Positions 25,118 to 37,545 of a stretch of 64,000 bases of DNA are shown here, in pieces (position 1 is the first letter of the stretch; each line of letters begins with the position of its first letter). Below the pieces are notes generated by a model. That model saw only the letters and a program-made list of their open reading frames with translations, searched no databases and had not been told where the DNA came from. The stretch comes from Solanum dulcamara (taxonomy: Eukaryota; Streptophyta; Magnoliopsida; Solanales; Solanaceae). The DNA lies in contig NC_077239.1 of assembly GCF_947179165.1 (NCBI RefSeq), positions 65,137,134 through 65,201,133 of the forward strand, read 5' to 3'. A program made the translations under genes and the position numbers.

Positions 25118-27596
25118 TGTCAGGCCCCAAAGGGGTACCTTGGGTGTGACCGGCACACGAAGACCATTACTGGTCCCTAAGAGAACCACATGGTCCAATC
25201 ACACATTTATTCATTCAGTGGAAGACTTAAATAACAAAATAACAAAAAACAAAAACGAACAATCAAGTGGGCTAACCAATCAACAACTCATGAAAGAATA
25301 ACCTAACTCAACTCCATGACAAAGAATAGTTTTGAAAACCAAAATAATAACTCAACACTATCATTATCTATCTGTGAAGCCTCTAATACTATCCAAAATG
25401 TGCCAATTACAATTCCATGGCTACCCAAAAAGAAATACCCAAAGAAAATATAATTAATCTAGAGTGCCTTCAGATGCAAGGAGGACTCACCAAATCTAAT
25501 AATAGAAGTGATCTCAATGATGCACCTGTTGAGAATCTCTAATACATGTATCTGCATCATTAAATGATGCAGGACAAATGGCTTCAATACATGGAATGTA
25601 TAAGTATATAAAATGGCAGGAAGGAGAAATAGTCAACAACACTTACCTTAAGCTGATCAATCAACTCAAAGGATATGCAAAAATTTAGAATTTAGCAAAT
25701 GTTTCTCAAATCGACTCAATCATCTAAAATCTCAATAAAATAATCCTATCATGCAAGATCATATCCTAATTAGGCGTTTCTCTAACCGACAATTATCACC
25801 TCTGAGCTAGTGATGTATAACTAAGCAGTGTCGTTGTCATACCCATCTAATACTTTGGTAGGATAAGGGATGAATCACTATCATTAGATCCACAATCAAT
25901 CAAAGTCCATCATTTTAGGACTTAAGAGTTTTAACCCTCCATCCTATGCTGGCGATGTAGTTAATGGGATTTGAGTTGTAACTATACTTTTACCCAATCT
26001 GATGCTTAATACTCCTCCCAAGACTCAATATGCTCATAAGACTCAAATTAATCATTTTATACAGGTCATTCCATCTAGTCACATTGGACTCTAATCAACT
26101 CAATCATCATCTCAATCATCACTTCTTTCAATTAAAAATTCTTTTCAAGACACATTCATGACTCATTAGGACTCGAAGTCAACAATCATTAATATTTTCA
26201 TTTAAGACATGCTTTCAACTCAATCATAAATTCCCATCACTCTTCCTCAAAATGATTATTTATGTCAAAGAAATATTCATGTTTCAAAGTAGTAAGATGC
26301 TTAAAGATGTCAAACTTGACTCATGCTTAATGCATCCTCTTTCAAGACATTCACAATCATGCTTCCAAACTTAATCAATGCAATAAATATAAATGAAATT
26401 TCAATTTAGGTTTCATGTGAATGAAGACATGAACACATACCTCAAATACTCAATTTAGTAACGCTATCAAGACATGATCAATTAGGAACAGTTAAGGACT
26501 CATTAGAATTATAATATCTCAAGAAACTCCAATCATAGAAACATTGAAAACTCCAATCAAGACTCAATTTGGCACAAAGAAGATGTAGGGAATGTGGAAG
26601 AACTTAGTCTAGAGTTCTGATAGCCTTACATACCTGAAACTCGAAGAACAACCAAAAGTTGGAAGATGAGAGTGAACGCTTAAAGCCTAGCTTCTTTCTC
26701 TTCTCCAATCCTTGCTCTCAAATAAAATAAGTGTTAATGAGGGCTTAGGCATATAGTGTACTATAAAGGTACTCAAAATAGTCCCAAAACATTGAGGTTT
26801 TGATTGGGAAAGGGTGGGAAAAGACCAAACCAACCTTCACAAAATCCAACTCTGGTTGTCTACGAATCATTCTTATAAGTCGTCATTTATCCTACGGGCT
26901 GTAAGGACCATTTGTATGATCTTTGTGCACATTAAAGTAGCTAATAGGGTGTGAAACTAAAGTCTATAACTCATTTTTATGAGTTGTAAGAATTTCTATG
27001 AGTCGTAACCAAGACTAGTAGAAAGGACTTTAAAGACTTGATTTTTTTCTAAGTGTTCAGAGGTTCTACGACTCCTTTCTACGAGTCTTAACAATTTCTA
27101 TGAGTTGTAATCAATACTAGTAGAAAAGACCCTAAAGGCTGAAATAATTCTAAGTATTCAGAGGTTCTATGAGTTATTTCTATAATTCATACAAAACTCT
27201 ATGAGTCGTAGAGTTGAGTCATAACTTTTGATGATCTTACAATCTCTAGTAAAATACTCCAAACTTAAAATGAGTAAAACTTGGTGGAGTTGGAAAAATG
27301 AATCAAATACCTTTAATTTGATAGGTAATGGGCCACCTAATTCGTTACATTCTAGGAGATATGATCGTTAGAAGTTGACCCAAGTAAAATCTTATATCGA
27401 AACTCAATCAATAAGAAAACTTTCAACTCAACTTTGTGCTAGAGGATTATTGTGACCCTAATTCACTTAAAATACACTTCAAAAACAAAAGAATCAGTCA
27501 TAACAATTATATTACAATTAGAATTTATTGTACTCGGGCCTATATACATACAAAGAATGGTTTGGGTATTAGCATAAAATTTTTTGGGGTGTTATA
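25118..27596 (-). mobile_element. 3' LTR of element C
   Basis: 2479 bp. It starts TGTCAGGCCCC and ends GGTGTTATA; the final A on the plus strand corresponds to TA instead of TG at the minus-strand start, a mutated terminus. On the minus side the adjoining AGAGAGATAT is a weak polypurine tract. Palindromic GACTCGTA words lie at 26870-27230. Confidence 0.9.
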
Positions 27597-27678
27597 ATAT
27601 CTCTCTAATGGGATCATTCATCCTCGAATAATGATCTTTTACCCAAGGCACTAATACATCAAAAGAACTCAAAAGATT

Positions 27679-29100
27679 CTAACTCAAGAATAACTCACTC
27701 AATTGCTCAACTCGGGAAGGGACTATTTCAAAGATAAGATTAGGAATAATACCTTCAACATTAACACTTGGAGGAAAAAATAGGTGTGGGTACTTGGCTT
27801 TCATATCCTCCTCAACTTCCCATGTAGCTTTCTCAACTAATTGATTTCTCCATAAAACATTAAGTGAAGCGACCTCTTTGGTCCTCAATTTACAAACTTG
27901 TCGATTAAGAATTTAGACGAAAATCTCCTCATAGGATAAACTATCTTTCACTCCAATGTTTTCTGTAGGAACAATGAGTGAAGTTTCTCTTAAGAATTTC
28001 TTAAGCATAGAAATATGGAACATCAGATGAATGACATCTAACTCTGGTGGAAGCTCTAACTCATTGGTGACATTGCCAACTCTTCTTATAATCTAGTAAG
28101 GGACCAATGTATCGAGGACTCAATTTTTTCTTTTCTCCCAAATCTCATAACTCCCTTCATGAGAGAAACTTTTAGGTACACCCAATCATTTACCTTAAAC
28201 TCCAAGTCTCTTCTCCTAGCATCAGTGTAGGATTTTGACGACTTTGTGCAGTCTTTAACCTTTCATGGATAATCTTCACTTTTTTCATAGCTTGATAAAC
28301 CAAGTCTAGTCCAATCAACTCAGCTTCACCAACCTCAAACCAACCAACTAGTGATATACACCTCCTCCCGTAAAGAGCTTCATAGGGAGCCATTTGAATA
28401 CTTGAATAAAAGCTATTATTGTAAGCAAACTCAATAAGTGGAAAATGTTCATCCCAATTACCTTTTAAGTCGATAACACAAGCACTCAATATATCCTTAA
28501 GGGTTTGAATAGTATGCTCTACCTTACTATATGTCTGTGGATGGAAAGCGGACTAAGATTCACCTTCGAACACAAACCTTTCAGGAACGACTTCTAAAAT
28601 TGAGAAGTGAATTGAGATCCCCTATCTGATATTATAGACAAAGGAACCCCATAAAGTCTGACAATTTCTTGAAGGTACAATCTGGCATAGTCCTCTGCGG
28701 TGTCTGTAGTCTTAATAGGTAAGAACTGGGCTAATTTGGTCATCCTATCCACAATTATCCAAATAGAGTCATATTGTCTGAGGGATCACGATAAACCTGT
28801 AAAGAAGTCCATATTTATCATCTCCAACTTCCATTCTAGAATCTCAATATTCGGAGCCACTCTACAAGGCCTTTGGTGCTCAAATTTGACTTGTTGGCAG
28901 TTCAGACATTTGGACACAAACTCTACTATATCTTTCTTTATTCCACTCCACCAATATACTTTCCTCAAATTATGGTACATCTTTGTAAAACCTAGATAGA
29001 TGGAATACCTAGAGTTATAGGCCTCCACCATGATCCTCTTTCGAATACCAACAATACTTGGAACACACAATCTCCCTTGATACCTCAACACTCCATCTCC
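27679..29100 (-). pseudogene. Integrase and chromodomain of element C
   Basis: The minus strand reads from LRYQGRLCVPSIVGIRKRIM and VYWWSGIKKDIVEFVSKC with NCQQVKFEHQRP (HHCC region, 29091-28786). Broken core sequence follows, then EFAYNNSFYSSIQMAPYEAL and YGRRCISLVGWFEVG (28489-28190). It ends at 27888-27679 with a chromodomain, LNVLWRNQLVEKATWEVEED, which would direct integration toward marked chromatin. Stops and shifts between 28785 and 28490 and between 28189 and 27889 break the frame. The C-terminal chromodomain places this in the chromoviruses. Confidence 0.85.
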
Positions 29101-29206
29101 CCCTTTGATAAAAGCTATTACCTTCTACTTGTAGACATCATATTTTAATTGGAGCAGAATGGGATCTTGATCTTGCTTTTCTTTCACCTCTATAACTAAA
29201 TTTGAT

Positions 29207-29634
29207 TCATCCAATTTCAAAAATGGTACCACCATCACTAGCATCAATAAGTTGAACTCTGAAGCCTGATCTGAGGTCTATCTTTGAGAAACAAGTGGTA
29301 CCCTGAAGTTGGTCAAAAAGATCATTTATTCTGAGAAGAGGATATTTTTTCTTTATGGTGACATTGTTTAGTTGACAATAGTCAATGCACATTCTGAAGG
29401 AACCATCTTTCTTTCACATGAAAAAGATAGGAGCGCCCCAAGCTGAGACACTGGCCTAATAAATTCTTTATAGATGAGACCTTTTAGCTGCTCTTTCAAT
29501 TTAGCAGGAGCAACTATATATGGCGGAATAGAGATATGTTGGTTACCAGGAAGGACATCAATTCTAATGTCAGTCTCTCTATTAGGAGGGACTCCGGGCA
29601 GATCCTCAGGAAAGACCAAGAAACTCATTAACAA
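29207..29634 (-). pseudogene. RT N-terminus of element C, joined directly to the pre-integrase linker
   Basis: 29634-29392 reads FPEDLPGVPPNRETDIRIDV, the usual RT lead-in. 29392-29207 reads [39 protein letters not shown]. At about 29258 the sequence jumps from DLRSGF to [10 protein letters not shown], which in related elements lies after RNase H, just before integrase. The palm with the YxDD box, thumb, connection and RNase H are therefore missing, roughly 1.2 kb judging by element B. Confidence 0.82.
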
Positions 29635-29822
29635 TCAGGACAGATTCAAGGGATGGAGACTCCACACTATCATTTATAACTTGCACAATATGATAAATAC
29701 ATCCTTTAGAGAATAACTTTATGGCCCTAAGGTAGTAAATAAATTTACCCTTAGGCACAACAAGACTATTTTTCTATTCTAAGACAGGTTCATTTAGGAA
29801 TTAGAACTTAACAATCTGAGTC

Positions 29823-30263
29823 CTATAATAAACAGGATGCATAACAGGCATAAATCCAGTCCATGCCAAGAATTATATCAAAACCAACCATGTCCAACTC
29901 AATTAAGTCAGCCATGGTATCCTTGTGATAGATTGACATAGTACAATCTCTGTAGACCCTCTTAGCTAAGATAGATTCACCAATATGGATAGACACACTG
30001 AAAGGCTTGAGAAGACACTCTAGGATTCTATCAAACTTCTTAGCCATATAAGGGGTCACAAATGACAAGGTGGCACCCGGGTCAAGCAAAATATAACAAT
30101 CAAAAGAGAAGACTCGAAGTATACCAGTGACAACATCTAGTGAATTCTCCTGATCATAGCGATTAGCCATAGCATATAGGTGGTCTGAACCTCCGCACAT
30201 ACCTTGTACCTCTATGATTACCTCAAGTTGGGGGTGCTTCAGTAGAGGACTGGGCTCTGTCAT
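29823..30263 (-). pseudogene. Protease region of element C
   Basis: The open run reads LDVVTGILRVFSFDCYILLD, then PGATLSFVTPYMAKKF, with the catalytic Asp-Pro-Gly-Ala intact. VYRDCTMSIYHKDTMADLIE and DMVGFDIILGMDWIYACYAS follow. It agrees with the protease of elements A and B. The frame ends in stops shortly before the RT lead-in at 29634. Confidence 0.83.
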
Positions 30264-30295
30264 CCCATATAATAAACACTACCACTGAAAATGTC

Positions 30296-31400
30296 CTATC
30301 TTACTATATTTTTAGTAGCCATTACTTCTATCTTGGTATTCTCCCAAATGGAGTTTGCCATATTTACCGCAAAGTGTCTTTCTTTTCGAACCTGGATCCA
30401 CATTATCTTGGGATTGAGAACTTTGAGCTCTGAAATTCTAGTGGCTTGGTGACTTTTGATCATACTGTGACTGGGGGCAGGTGTACTTTCTGTCAACTGA
30501 GCATAGTTAGAAGACTCTTTAGGAAGAAGGACCTGTTGCCCTTACCTTTTCTTTGCTCATTCTCATGCCCAGCTGATTTGTCCTTCTTTCTCAAGTGCTC
30601 TTTTCTTTCTTTCTTCTTATCATCCTCAACTTGCTAGGCATACACCATCAACCTAGAAATACCCATACCAAAAATCATTAATGATGCCTTTACACTATTT
30701 CTTCATGTGCTTGCCAAGGCTGAAGATAAACTTTCTCATCTTTGATCTCATATTTGAGATCATCTCCGAAGCATATCTGAACAGCTAGATGAACTTCAGA
30801 ACATACTCCATCACTGTCAAACCCTCTTGCTTCAAGTTTATGAACTCTTCTAATTTCTCTTTCCTCAATTCTCTAGGGAAGAAGTGATGAAGTAATACTC
30901 CCTTGAACTCATCCCGAATAGGAGGCTCTGCATCCTCACCTATACCTTCTTCCCACTGGTTATACCATATATTAGCCACATCTTTGAGCTGATAGAAAAC
31001 TAACTCAACCCCCTTAATCTCAATAGCATGCATTGCTTTCAGTATTTTCCATATCTCATCGATAAAGTTCTGGGGGTCCTCCTCAACCTTAGAACCCTTG
31101 AAAACTGGTGGGTTTATTCTAAAGAAGTCTCTAATCCTCATGACAGAAGATGGCTCTTGAGAACTAGAGCTAGGAGCTAGTGAACTCTAGCTACCATTTT
31201 TAGCAACTACTAATTGAGTGAGCATAGCAATCACTCCTCAGAATTCAGCCTCTGAAGTTAGTGTAGGGTGATTAGTAGGCACATGGGTTTTCTTCGTATA
31301 TCGGGTAGGTCGATCCCAGTTCTCACTCCAAAAGGTTAATCTATCTCAAACTATGAGATCTCAGTGCTGGTGGCATTCCTTTGATTGGCGAAACATTTTG
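30296..31400 (-). pseudogene. Gag remnant of element C
   Basis: The best preserved part, 31141-30785, reads RIRDFFRINPPVFKGSKVEE, then DPQNFIDEIWKIL, FFPRELRKEKLEEFINLKQE and GLTVMEY, the retrotransposon gag core. Upstream, 31400-31142 gives a stop-broken N-terminus ending in SSSSQEPSS. Downstream, 30784-30296 is shifted and the zinc-knuckle region cannot be read confidently. Confidence 0.8.
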
Positions 31401-31603
31401 GAGGCAATATCTGCAAATGCGTAATGCACGAATTAGGAAAGAACTGTTAGAGTCAAGCTTTTTTGCAGATTACAAAATATGAAGAAGAGAAATAATTCCT
31501 AATGTCCTATAGCCTCCTAATTATAAATGAGGTGCACGACACACCCATAAGTAAGACTCTACTAGATATGACTTTATAGACATTCTAAGACTCGTGAATT
31601 CTA

Positions 31604-31616
31604 TGCTCTAATACCA
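31604..31616 (-). other. Primer-binding site of element C
   Basis: The minus strand reads AACT then TGGTATTAGAGCA, starting at 31616, directly inside the right LTR edge. It is the initiator-Met tRNA site with one C to T change. Confidence 0.85.
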
Positions 31617-31620
31617 AGTT

Positions 31621-34112
31621 TGTCACACCTCGAGGAGATACCCTAAGTGTGGCCAGCACTCGAAGACCATTACTGGTCCCCAAGCGAACCACTTGGTCCA
31701 ATAACATATCCATTCATTCAACAGAATACTTAAATAACTAAAACACATAAAAAGGATAATCAAGTGGGCTAACCAAATCATAAACTCATGAAAGAATAAC
31801 ATATTTATTCAAATCCCAACTCAACTCCATGACAAAGAATAGTTTTGAAAACCAAAACAATAGCTATACACTGTCACTATCTAACTATGAAGCCTATAAT
31901 ACTATCTAGAAGGTGCCAATGATAAGTCTATGGCTATCCAAAAACAAATACTCAAAGAAAAGATAACTAATCCAGAGTGCCTCTGGATGTAAGGAGGACT
32001 CACTAAATATGATAGTAGAAGTGATATTCAATAATGCGCCCGTTGATGATCTCAACACCTGTATTTGTATCATGAAATGATGCAGGACAAATGGAGTTAA
32101 TACAAGGAATGTGCGAGTATGTAAAATGGCAGGAAGGAGAAACTATCAATAACACTTACCTCAAGCTGATCAATCAAATCAAAAGATATGCAAAACATTT
32201 AGAATTTAGCAAATGTTTCTCAAATCGACTCAATCATCTAAAATCTCAATAAAATAATCCTATCATGCAAGATCATATCCTAATTAGGAGTTTCTCTAAC
32301 CGACAATCATCACCTATGAGCTAGTGATGTACAACTAAACAGTGTCGTTGTCATACCCATCTAATACTTTGCCAGGGTAAGGGATAAATCACTATCATTA
32401 GATCCACAATCAATCAAAGTCCATCATTTTAGGACTTAAGAGGTTTAACACTCCATCATATGCTGGCTACGTAGTTTATGGGATTTGAGTTGTAACTGTA
32501 CTGTTACCTAATTCGATACTCAATACTACTCTCAAGACTCAATATGCTCATAAAACTCAAATCAATTAGTTTATGCAAGTCAGTCTATCTAGTCATATTA
32601 GACTCTAATAAACTCAATCATTATCTAAATCATCACTTCTTTCAATTAGACATTCTTTTCATGACTCATCAGGACTCCAACTCAAAAATCATTAATACTT
32701 TCATTTAAGACACGATTTCAACTCAATCATTCATTCCCATCACTCTTCCTTAAAATAATTATTTATGTCAAAGAAATATTCATGTTTCAAAGTACTAAGA
32801 TGCTTAAATACGTCAAACTTGACTCATGCTTAATGCATCCTCTTTCAATATATTTACAATCATGCTTTCAAACTCAATCAATGCAGTAAATATTAAATGA
32901 AATTTTAATTTAGGGTTAATGCGAACGAAAACATAAACACATACCTCAAATACTTAATTTAGTAACGCTATCAAGACATGATCAATTAGGTACAGTTAAG
33001 GACTCATTAGAATTATAATAGATCAAGAAATACCCATATTAGAAACATTCAAAACTTCAATAAAAACTCAATTCAACTCAAAGAAGATGTAGGGCATGTG
33101 GATAACCTTAGTACAGCATTCTGATAGGCTTATATACCTAGAACTCAAAGAACAATCAAAATTCTGAAGATGGGAATGAACACTTCAACCCTAGTTTCTT
33201 TCTCTTCTCCAATCCTTGCTCTCAAATAAACTAAGTGTTAATAAGGGCTTAGGCATATAGGGTACTATTAAGGGACTCAAAATAGTTCCAAATCATGGAG
33301 GTTTTGATTGGGAAAGGGTGGGAAAAGACCAATTTAACCTTCAAAAAATCCAACTCTAGTCGTCTACGGGTCGTTCTTACGAGTCATCATTTCTTCTATG
33401 GGTCGTAAGGCCCATTCATAGGATATTTGTGCATATTCCAGTAACTACTGTGATATGACACTGAATTCTACAACTTATTTTTATGAGTTTTAAGAATTTC
33501 TATGAGTCGTATGCAAGAATAGTAGAAAGGACTTTACAGACTTGAAATTTTACTAAGTTCTTAGAAGTTCTACGACTCCTTTTTATGAGTCATAAGAATT
33601 TCTACAAGTCGTAATCTATAATAGAAGAAAATACCCTAAAGGCTGAAATTTTTCTAAGTATTCAGAGGTTCTACGATTTGGTTCTATGATTCATACAAAA
33701 CTCTACGAGTCGTAGAGTTGAGTCGTAATTTTTGATGATCTGACTGCCTCTCGTAAAATGGTCATAATTGTTTCCTCCATACTCGAAATGAGAAAATATT
33801 AGTAGAGTTGGAAAGAGGACTCAAAAACCTTTAATTTCATAGGTAATGATCCACTAATTCGTTACATTTTGGGAGATATATTCTTTTAAATTAACTCAAT
33901 TAAAATCGTATATCGAAACTCAATTGGTAATAAAGCTTTAAACTCAACTTTGTACTAGAGGATTATTGTGACCCTAATTCACTTCAAACACACTTCAAAC
34001 ACTAAAGAATCAGTCATAACAATTATATTACTATTAGAATTTATTAGATTCATGCCTATACGCATTCAAAAAATGACTCGAGTCTTAACATAAATATTTT
34101 TGGGGTGTTACA
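31621..34112 (-). mobile_element. 5' LTR of element C
   Basis: 2492 bp, TGTCACACC to GGGGTGTTACA on the plus strand. The minus-strand U3 holds palindromic words at about 33740-33350, including an exact odd palindrome, CTCTACGA-G-TCGTAGAG, at 33701-33717. Many substitutions and small indels separate it from the left LTR, so the insertion is not recent. Confidence 0.92.
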
Positions 34113-34234
34113 GAACATGCCGATCATTTAAGGATTGTGTTGCAAGTCCTGAAAGACCATAAATTATATTCTAAGTTTAAAAAGTATGAATTTTGTCTAA
34201 GTTTGGTTGATTTCCTTGGCATATCATCTCCGAC
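34113..34234 (+). pseudogene. Continuation of element A reverse transcriptase
   Basis: After the GAACA duplication the sequence reads [20 protein letters not shown], then [14 protein letters not shown], the RT region just past the catalytic box. It ends at 34234 where the LTR of element B begins. A base appears missing near 34220, since the expected GHIISSD reading needs a shift. Confidence 0.87.
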
Positions 34235-36323
34235 TGTAAGACCCCAGATGTTGGAATATTGAAACCCAAGAGAAACCCTCAAAATGTTTACTGACCTTTG
34301 GCCTACGAGTCACTCTACGACTCATATCCCTTTTTACAACTCGTAGGGATGAGTCATAGAGGGAGCTCTTGAACTTATCTAGACCAAAACTCAGAAGAAG
34401 TCCTACTACTCCACAGGATGGGTGTCGTCCTATTGACGAGTCATAAGGATGACTCGTACCCAAATATTAGAGACCAATACTTTGCAGGTTTTCATACCTT
34501 ACAGGACGACTAAGGTCTATGACCCATGAAGACTTTGATGAGTCATAACTACAGCTCATAAGAAAAGTTTAGAGAGTCGCTTTTTAAGTATTTCCCAAAA
34601 CCTGCAAGATGAATCATAGGACCCAATTCGTAGGTACAAATTTTGTAATTTAATGAGGGATGATTCTATATTTTCCCAAGTTTGTTTCAATTAATCTAAA
34701 CACTTTTATGGCCAAATTCAAAGTCTTTATATACCCAAATTCATCAAAATTCCCCTCCTATTTTATTCATTCTTCAAAATTTTCCTAAGGCAAGACTTAC
34801 TGATTCTCTTAAGGTTCTTCTATAATTTCAAGCTAGGGTTTTAAGTTCATCAAGATTCCTATTCAATTTCTGGGTGATTTTATCAAGGTATGTAGGTATT
34901 GATCCATGGGTTCCTTAGAGTCCTAAGGTTATCCTCAAAAATCTCTTTAAATGTCATTGGCTTTCTAACCCTAGTTTTGATGAGATGAATTGGGTTATTT
35001 TAGTTATGTTTTAATTATTTTTAATGATCATTATAAGCTTGATTCTACATTAATTGCATGATTTCTAGTTGAATTATGAAAACTTATATATGAAGTTATT
35101 TTTAATGATGATATATATGGATTATGATTAGAAGGTTGAATGATTTTCAAGTATTTCATGGTTTCTAATAAAATTAACTATTTTTTCATGTTTTATCCTA
35201 AATTCAAGTATGAACTATGATTACGGATTCAATTATGATCAAGATATGAATTTCATGTAAGTTATGGTAAGAGGTGACTAGAATCCTTAATTGGTGACCT
35301 AGGAACCTAATAATATGAATTATGTAAGTATGATACTGTGGTGTCGAAAGGATTTTACCTGCATTGCAAGTATGACATAAAAATGAGTTATTCTATGAAG
35401 TATGAATTTTATAAACAAGAGTATGATTATATGTTAAGTATGATTACTATGTTATGTATTCTGTGAGATTTAACTTAGCACCGAATGATGACTTAAGGTG
35501 GGGGCTAGACCTACGGGTCCTTATATAAAGTCTCTTGTCTCATAAATACGTGCCACCATAGGATTACCCATTTTGGCCTAGCTAGCGGATTCACATTTAG
35601 TGTATGTTCATGACCCGCCTAGCGGGGTATAGTCTACCTTGGTAAGTAGATTCCCCTTTCTTCCATTGTATAAGGAGACATCGGGATTCCATGTTACAGA
35701 TCACATGGTCTTATTATTGGTTATGGTTCTATCCCACATATGTATACTCTTTTTACGTTTCTTTATGATTTCAACTATGTCTTTTAAGTCTTTGATCAAT
35801 TATGGTTTCATCATGACTTTACTTATCCTTTTTATTATGTATATTATTTGATTATTGCATCCTATGATTTATATTACATGGCATACCCATATACTTAGTA
35901 CATTCAAACATACTAAATCATATTTTTGCATATATTGCCTCATAAAGTAGGGGTCGAGGATCACATTCCTACACGTGGCTAGTTGAGCTTCCATCCGTTT
36001 GAGTTTTGATGAGTCCTCATCTATCGAGGACTAGTTAGAAGCTGGTTATTTCTTTCAAAGACTATTATTTCATTCATGTTGAGGGTGATCTAGGGACATG
36101 TCTTAGCCCCCGCCCCTTCTTGTTTAGTAGAGGCATTCGGTGGACAAATAATGTAGATTTTATTTTGTCAAACTTCTATGCTTTCATGATTTAGACTCTT
36201 TTATATGTTATTTCCGATTTACTATACCGTATGTATGCTTATAATATGAACCAAAGGCTTGATTATAGCCCTTTGGGGTTTTAATCATCATGTTATGACT
36301 AGGCCCTAGGTCGAATCATCACA
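34235..36323 (+). mobile_element. 5' LTR of element B
   Basis: 2089 bp, TGTAAGACCCCAG to CATCACA. Palindromic GACTCGTAG words lie at 34295-34640. A TATA-like CTTTATATAC at 34725-34734 follows the words and would set the U3/R border shortly downstream. Confidence 0.88.
34725..34734 (+). promoter_or_regulatory. TATA-like box in LTR of element B
   Basis: CTTTATATAC, also kept in the 3' LTR near 41770. The position, about 490 bp into the LTR and just after the palindromic words, fits a U3 promoter. No transcription evidence is available. Confidence 0.45.
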
Positions 36324-36327
36324 AACT

Positions 36328-36340
36328 TGGTATCAGAGCA
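36328..36340 (+). other. Primer-binding site of element B
   Basis: TGGTATCAGAGCA, an exact match to the initiator-Met tRNA 3' end complement, 4 nt after the LTR. Confidence 0.93.
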
Positions 36341-36539
36341 CAAGATTTAAGATGTCCTAAGGTGTCTAACATGGCGCATCAAGTAGAGGCTTATGCATGA
36401 ATATGAAGCGCCCCATATTTATGAATAAGATCTATGAGTTATTTTTGAAAATCCTCACTTCTTTCATGATCTATGTAATGCGATAGAGTATACTCTAAGA
36501 CTTCCTCTCCCTAACAATTGTTCTTTGTAATTTCAAAAA

Positions 36540-37462
36540 ATGCCTCCAAGAATATAATTCACCCAAGCTAACAGCCCTCTTCCATATCCAGTAACTAATG
36601 AAGAGTTGCGGACCACCATCACCATACTAGCCCAAGTTTTAGCCAACCAAGGGTTTGCAGCTCCTTCTAATGTTCCTATTTTATATTATAGAATAAGGGA
36701 CTTTGTAAGAATGAACCCTCTCAAGTTCTATAATTCGAAGATTGATGAGTATTCTCAAGAGTTCATCAATGAGGTATATAAGATAGTGAGTATTATAGGG
36801 GTGACTTCAGAGGACAAGGTGGAATTGGCGGCCTACCAACTCAAGTGTGATATACCCAATGGAAGTCTAAAAGTGTGGATGAAGGACCTACTAATTAGGA
36901 AGCTTTCAAACTTTCTTTCCTTGATCACTTTTTCCATCTTGAGCTAAGAGAAAACAAGGTGTTGGAGTTCATCAATCTTTGACAATACAACATGAGTATA
37001 AGGTACTATGACCTCAAGTTCACCAAGCTATCCAAGTATGCTCCTTTATTAGTTGCCGATTCACGTGCCCGAATGAATCAATTTATATCGAGAGTGTATA
37101 ACTCGGTTGCAAAAGAATGTTGTACCGCCAAGCTTATTAAGAAAATAGACATATCTCGGCTTATGACTTTTGCTGAACAAATTGAGAAAGAGAAACTCAA
37201 AGAGATGAGAATGAGGAATTCTATGAAGGCCCAGTATAAAGGTAGGTTCTCCAATACTAGGATTGGTGGTGGAAATAGCCATTCTCAACAATTCCAAGGT
37301 TCGAGAATTGAGTATGATAAGGATAGGATTTTATACCCTAAGGTTCAAGAAAGAGGTGTGAATACTAGAAGCCCTTCATTTCCCAAGTGTGCAAAGTATG
37401 GGAAGAATCATAGAGGAAGATGTTTGAAAGGAATGGTGCTTGCTTTGGATGTGGAAAGATAG
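36540..37462 (+). pseudogene. Gag of element B
   Basis: The ATG at 36540 (MPPRI) is followed at once by a stop. The frame then runs to 36947 with ILAQVLANQGF and RIRDFVRMNPLKFYNSKIDE. A frameshift leads into 36992-37462 (KLSKYAPLLVADSRARMNQF, then AKLIKKIDISRLMTFAEQIE). The first zinc knuckle reads CAKYGKNHRGRC: a Tyr replaces the second Cys, a G to A change. The second knuckle is lost to stops near 37460. RNA binding would be impaired even without the frame breaks. Confidence 0.86.
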
Positions 37463-37545
37463 TCCACAAGCAATAAGAGTGACCTCATGTTGCCAACAAC
37501 GGTAGAGAAGGTCATCTGTAAGGCCAAGTATCCAAAGGGGGCTAA

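Larger units (their letters stand above)
25118..34112 (-). mobile_element. Gypsy element C (chromovirus), complete LTR pair, inserted in element A
   Basis: Left LTR 25118-27596 and right LTR 31621-34112 share TGTCA(C/G)(A/G)CC starts and GGGGTGTTA(C/T)A ends and are clearly similar along their length. Both sides carry the 5-bp target copy GAACA (25113-25117 and 34113-34117), and the RT frame of element A closes over the insertion. On the minus strand the order is LTR, PBS, gag, protease, RT start, integrase, chromodomain, LTR. About 4.0 kb of interior remains, and the RT core plus RNase H are deleted. Confidence 0.93.
20335..34234 (+). mobile_element. Gypsy element A (chromovirus type), split by element C and cut by element B
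   Basis: The element has a 5' LTR (20335-22694), PBS (22699), gag-protease (22909-24306) and RT up to 25117. It stops inside the RT palm, where element C begins, and resumes at 34113-34234 after one copy of the 5-bp duplication GAACA. Element B then begins at 34235. The rest of A (RT end, RNase H, integrase, 3' LTR) is not found beyond B, whose own right end is missing, so a deletion probably removed both. Confidence 0.87.
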
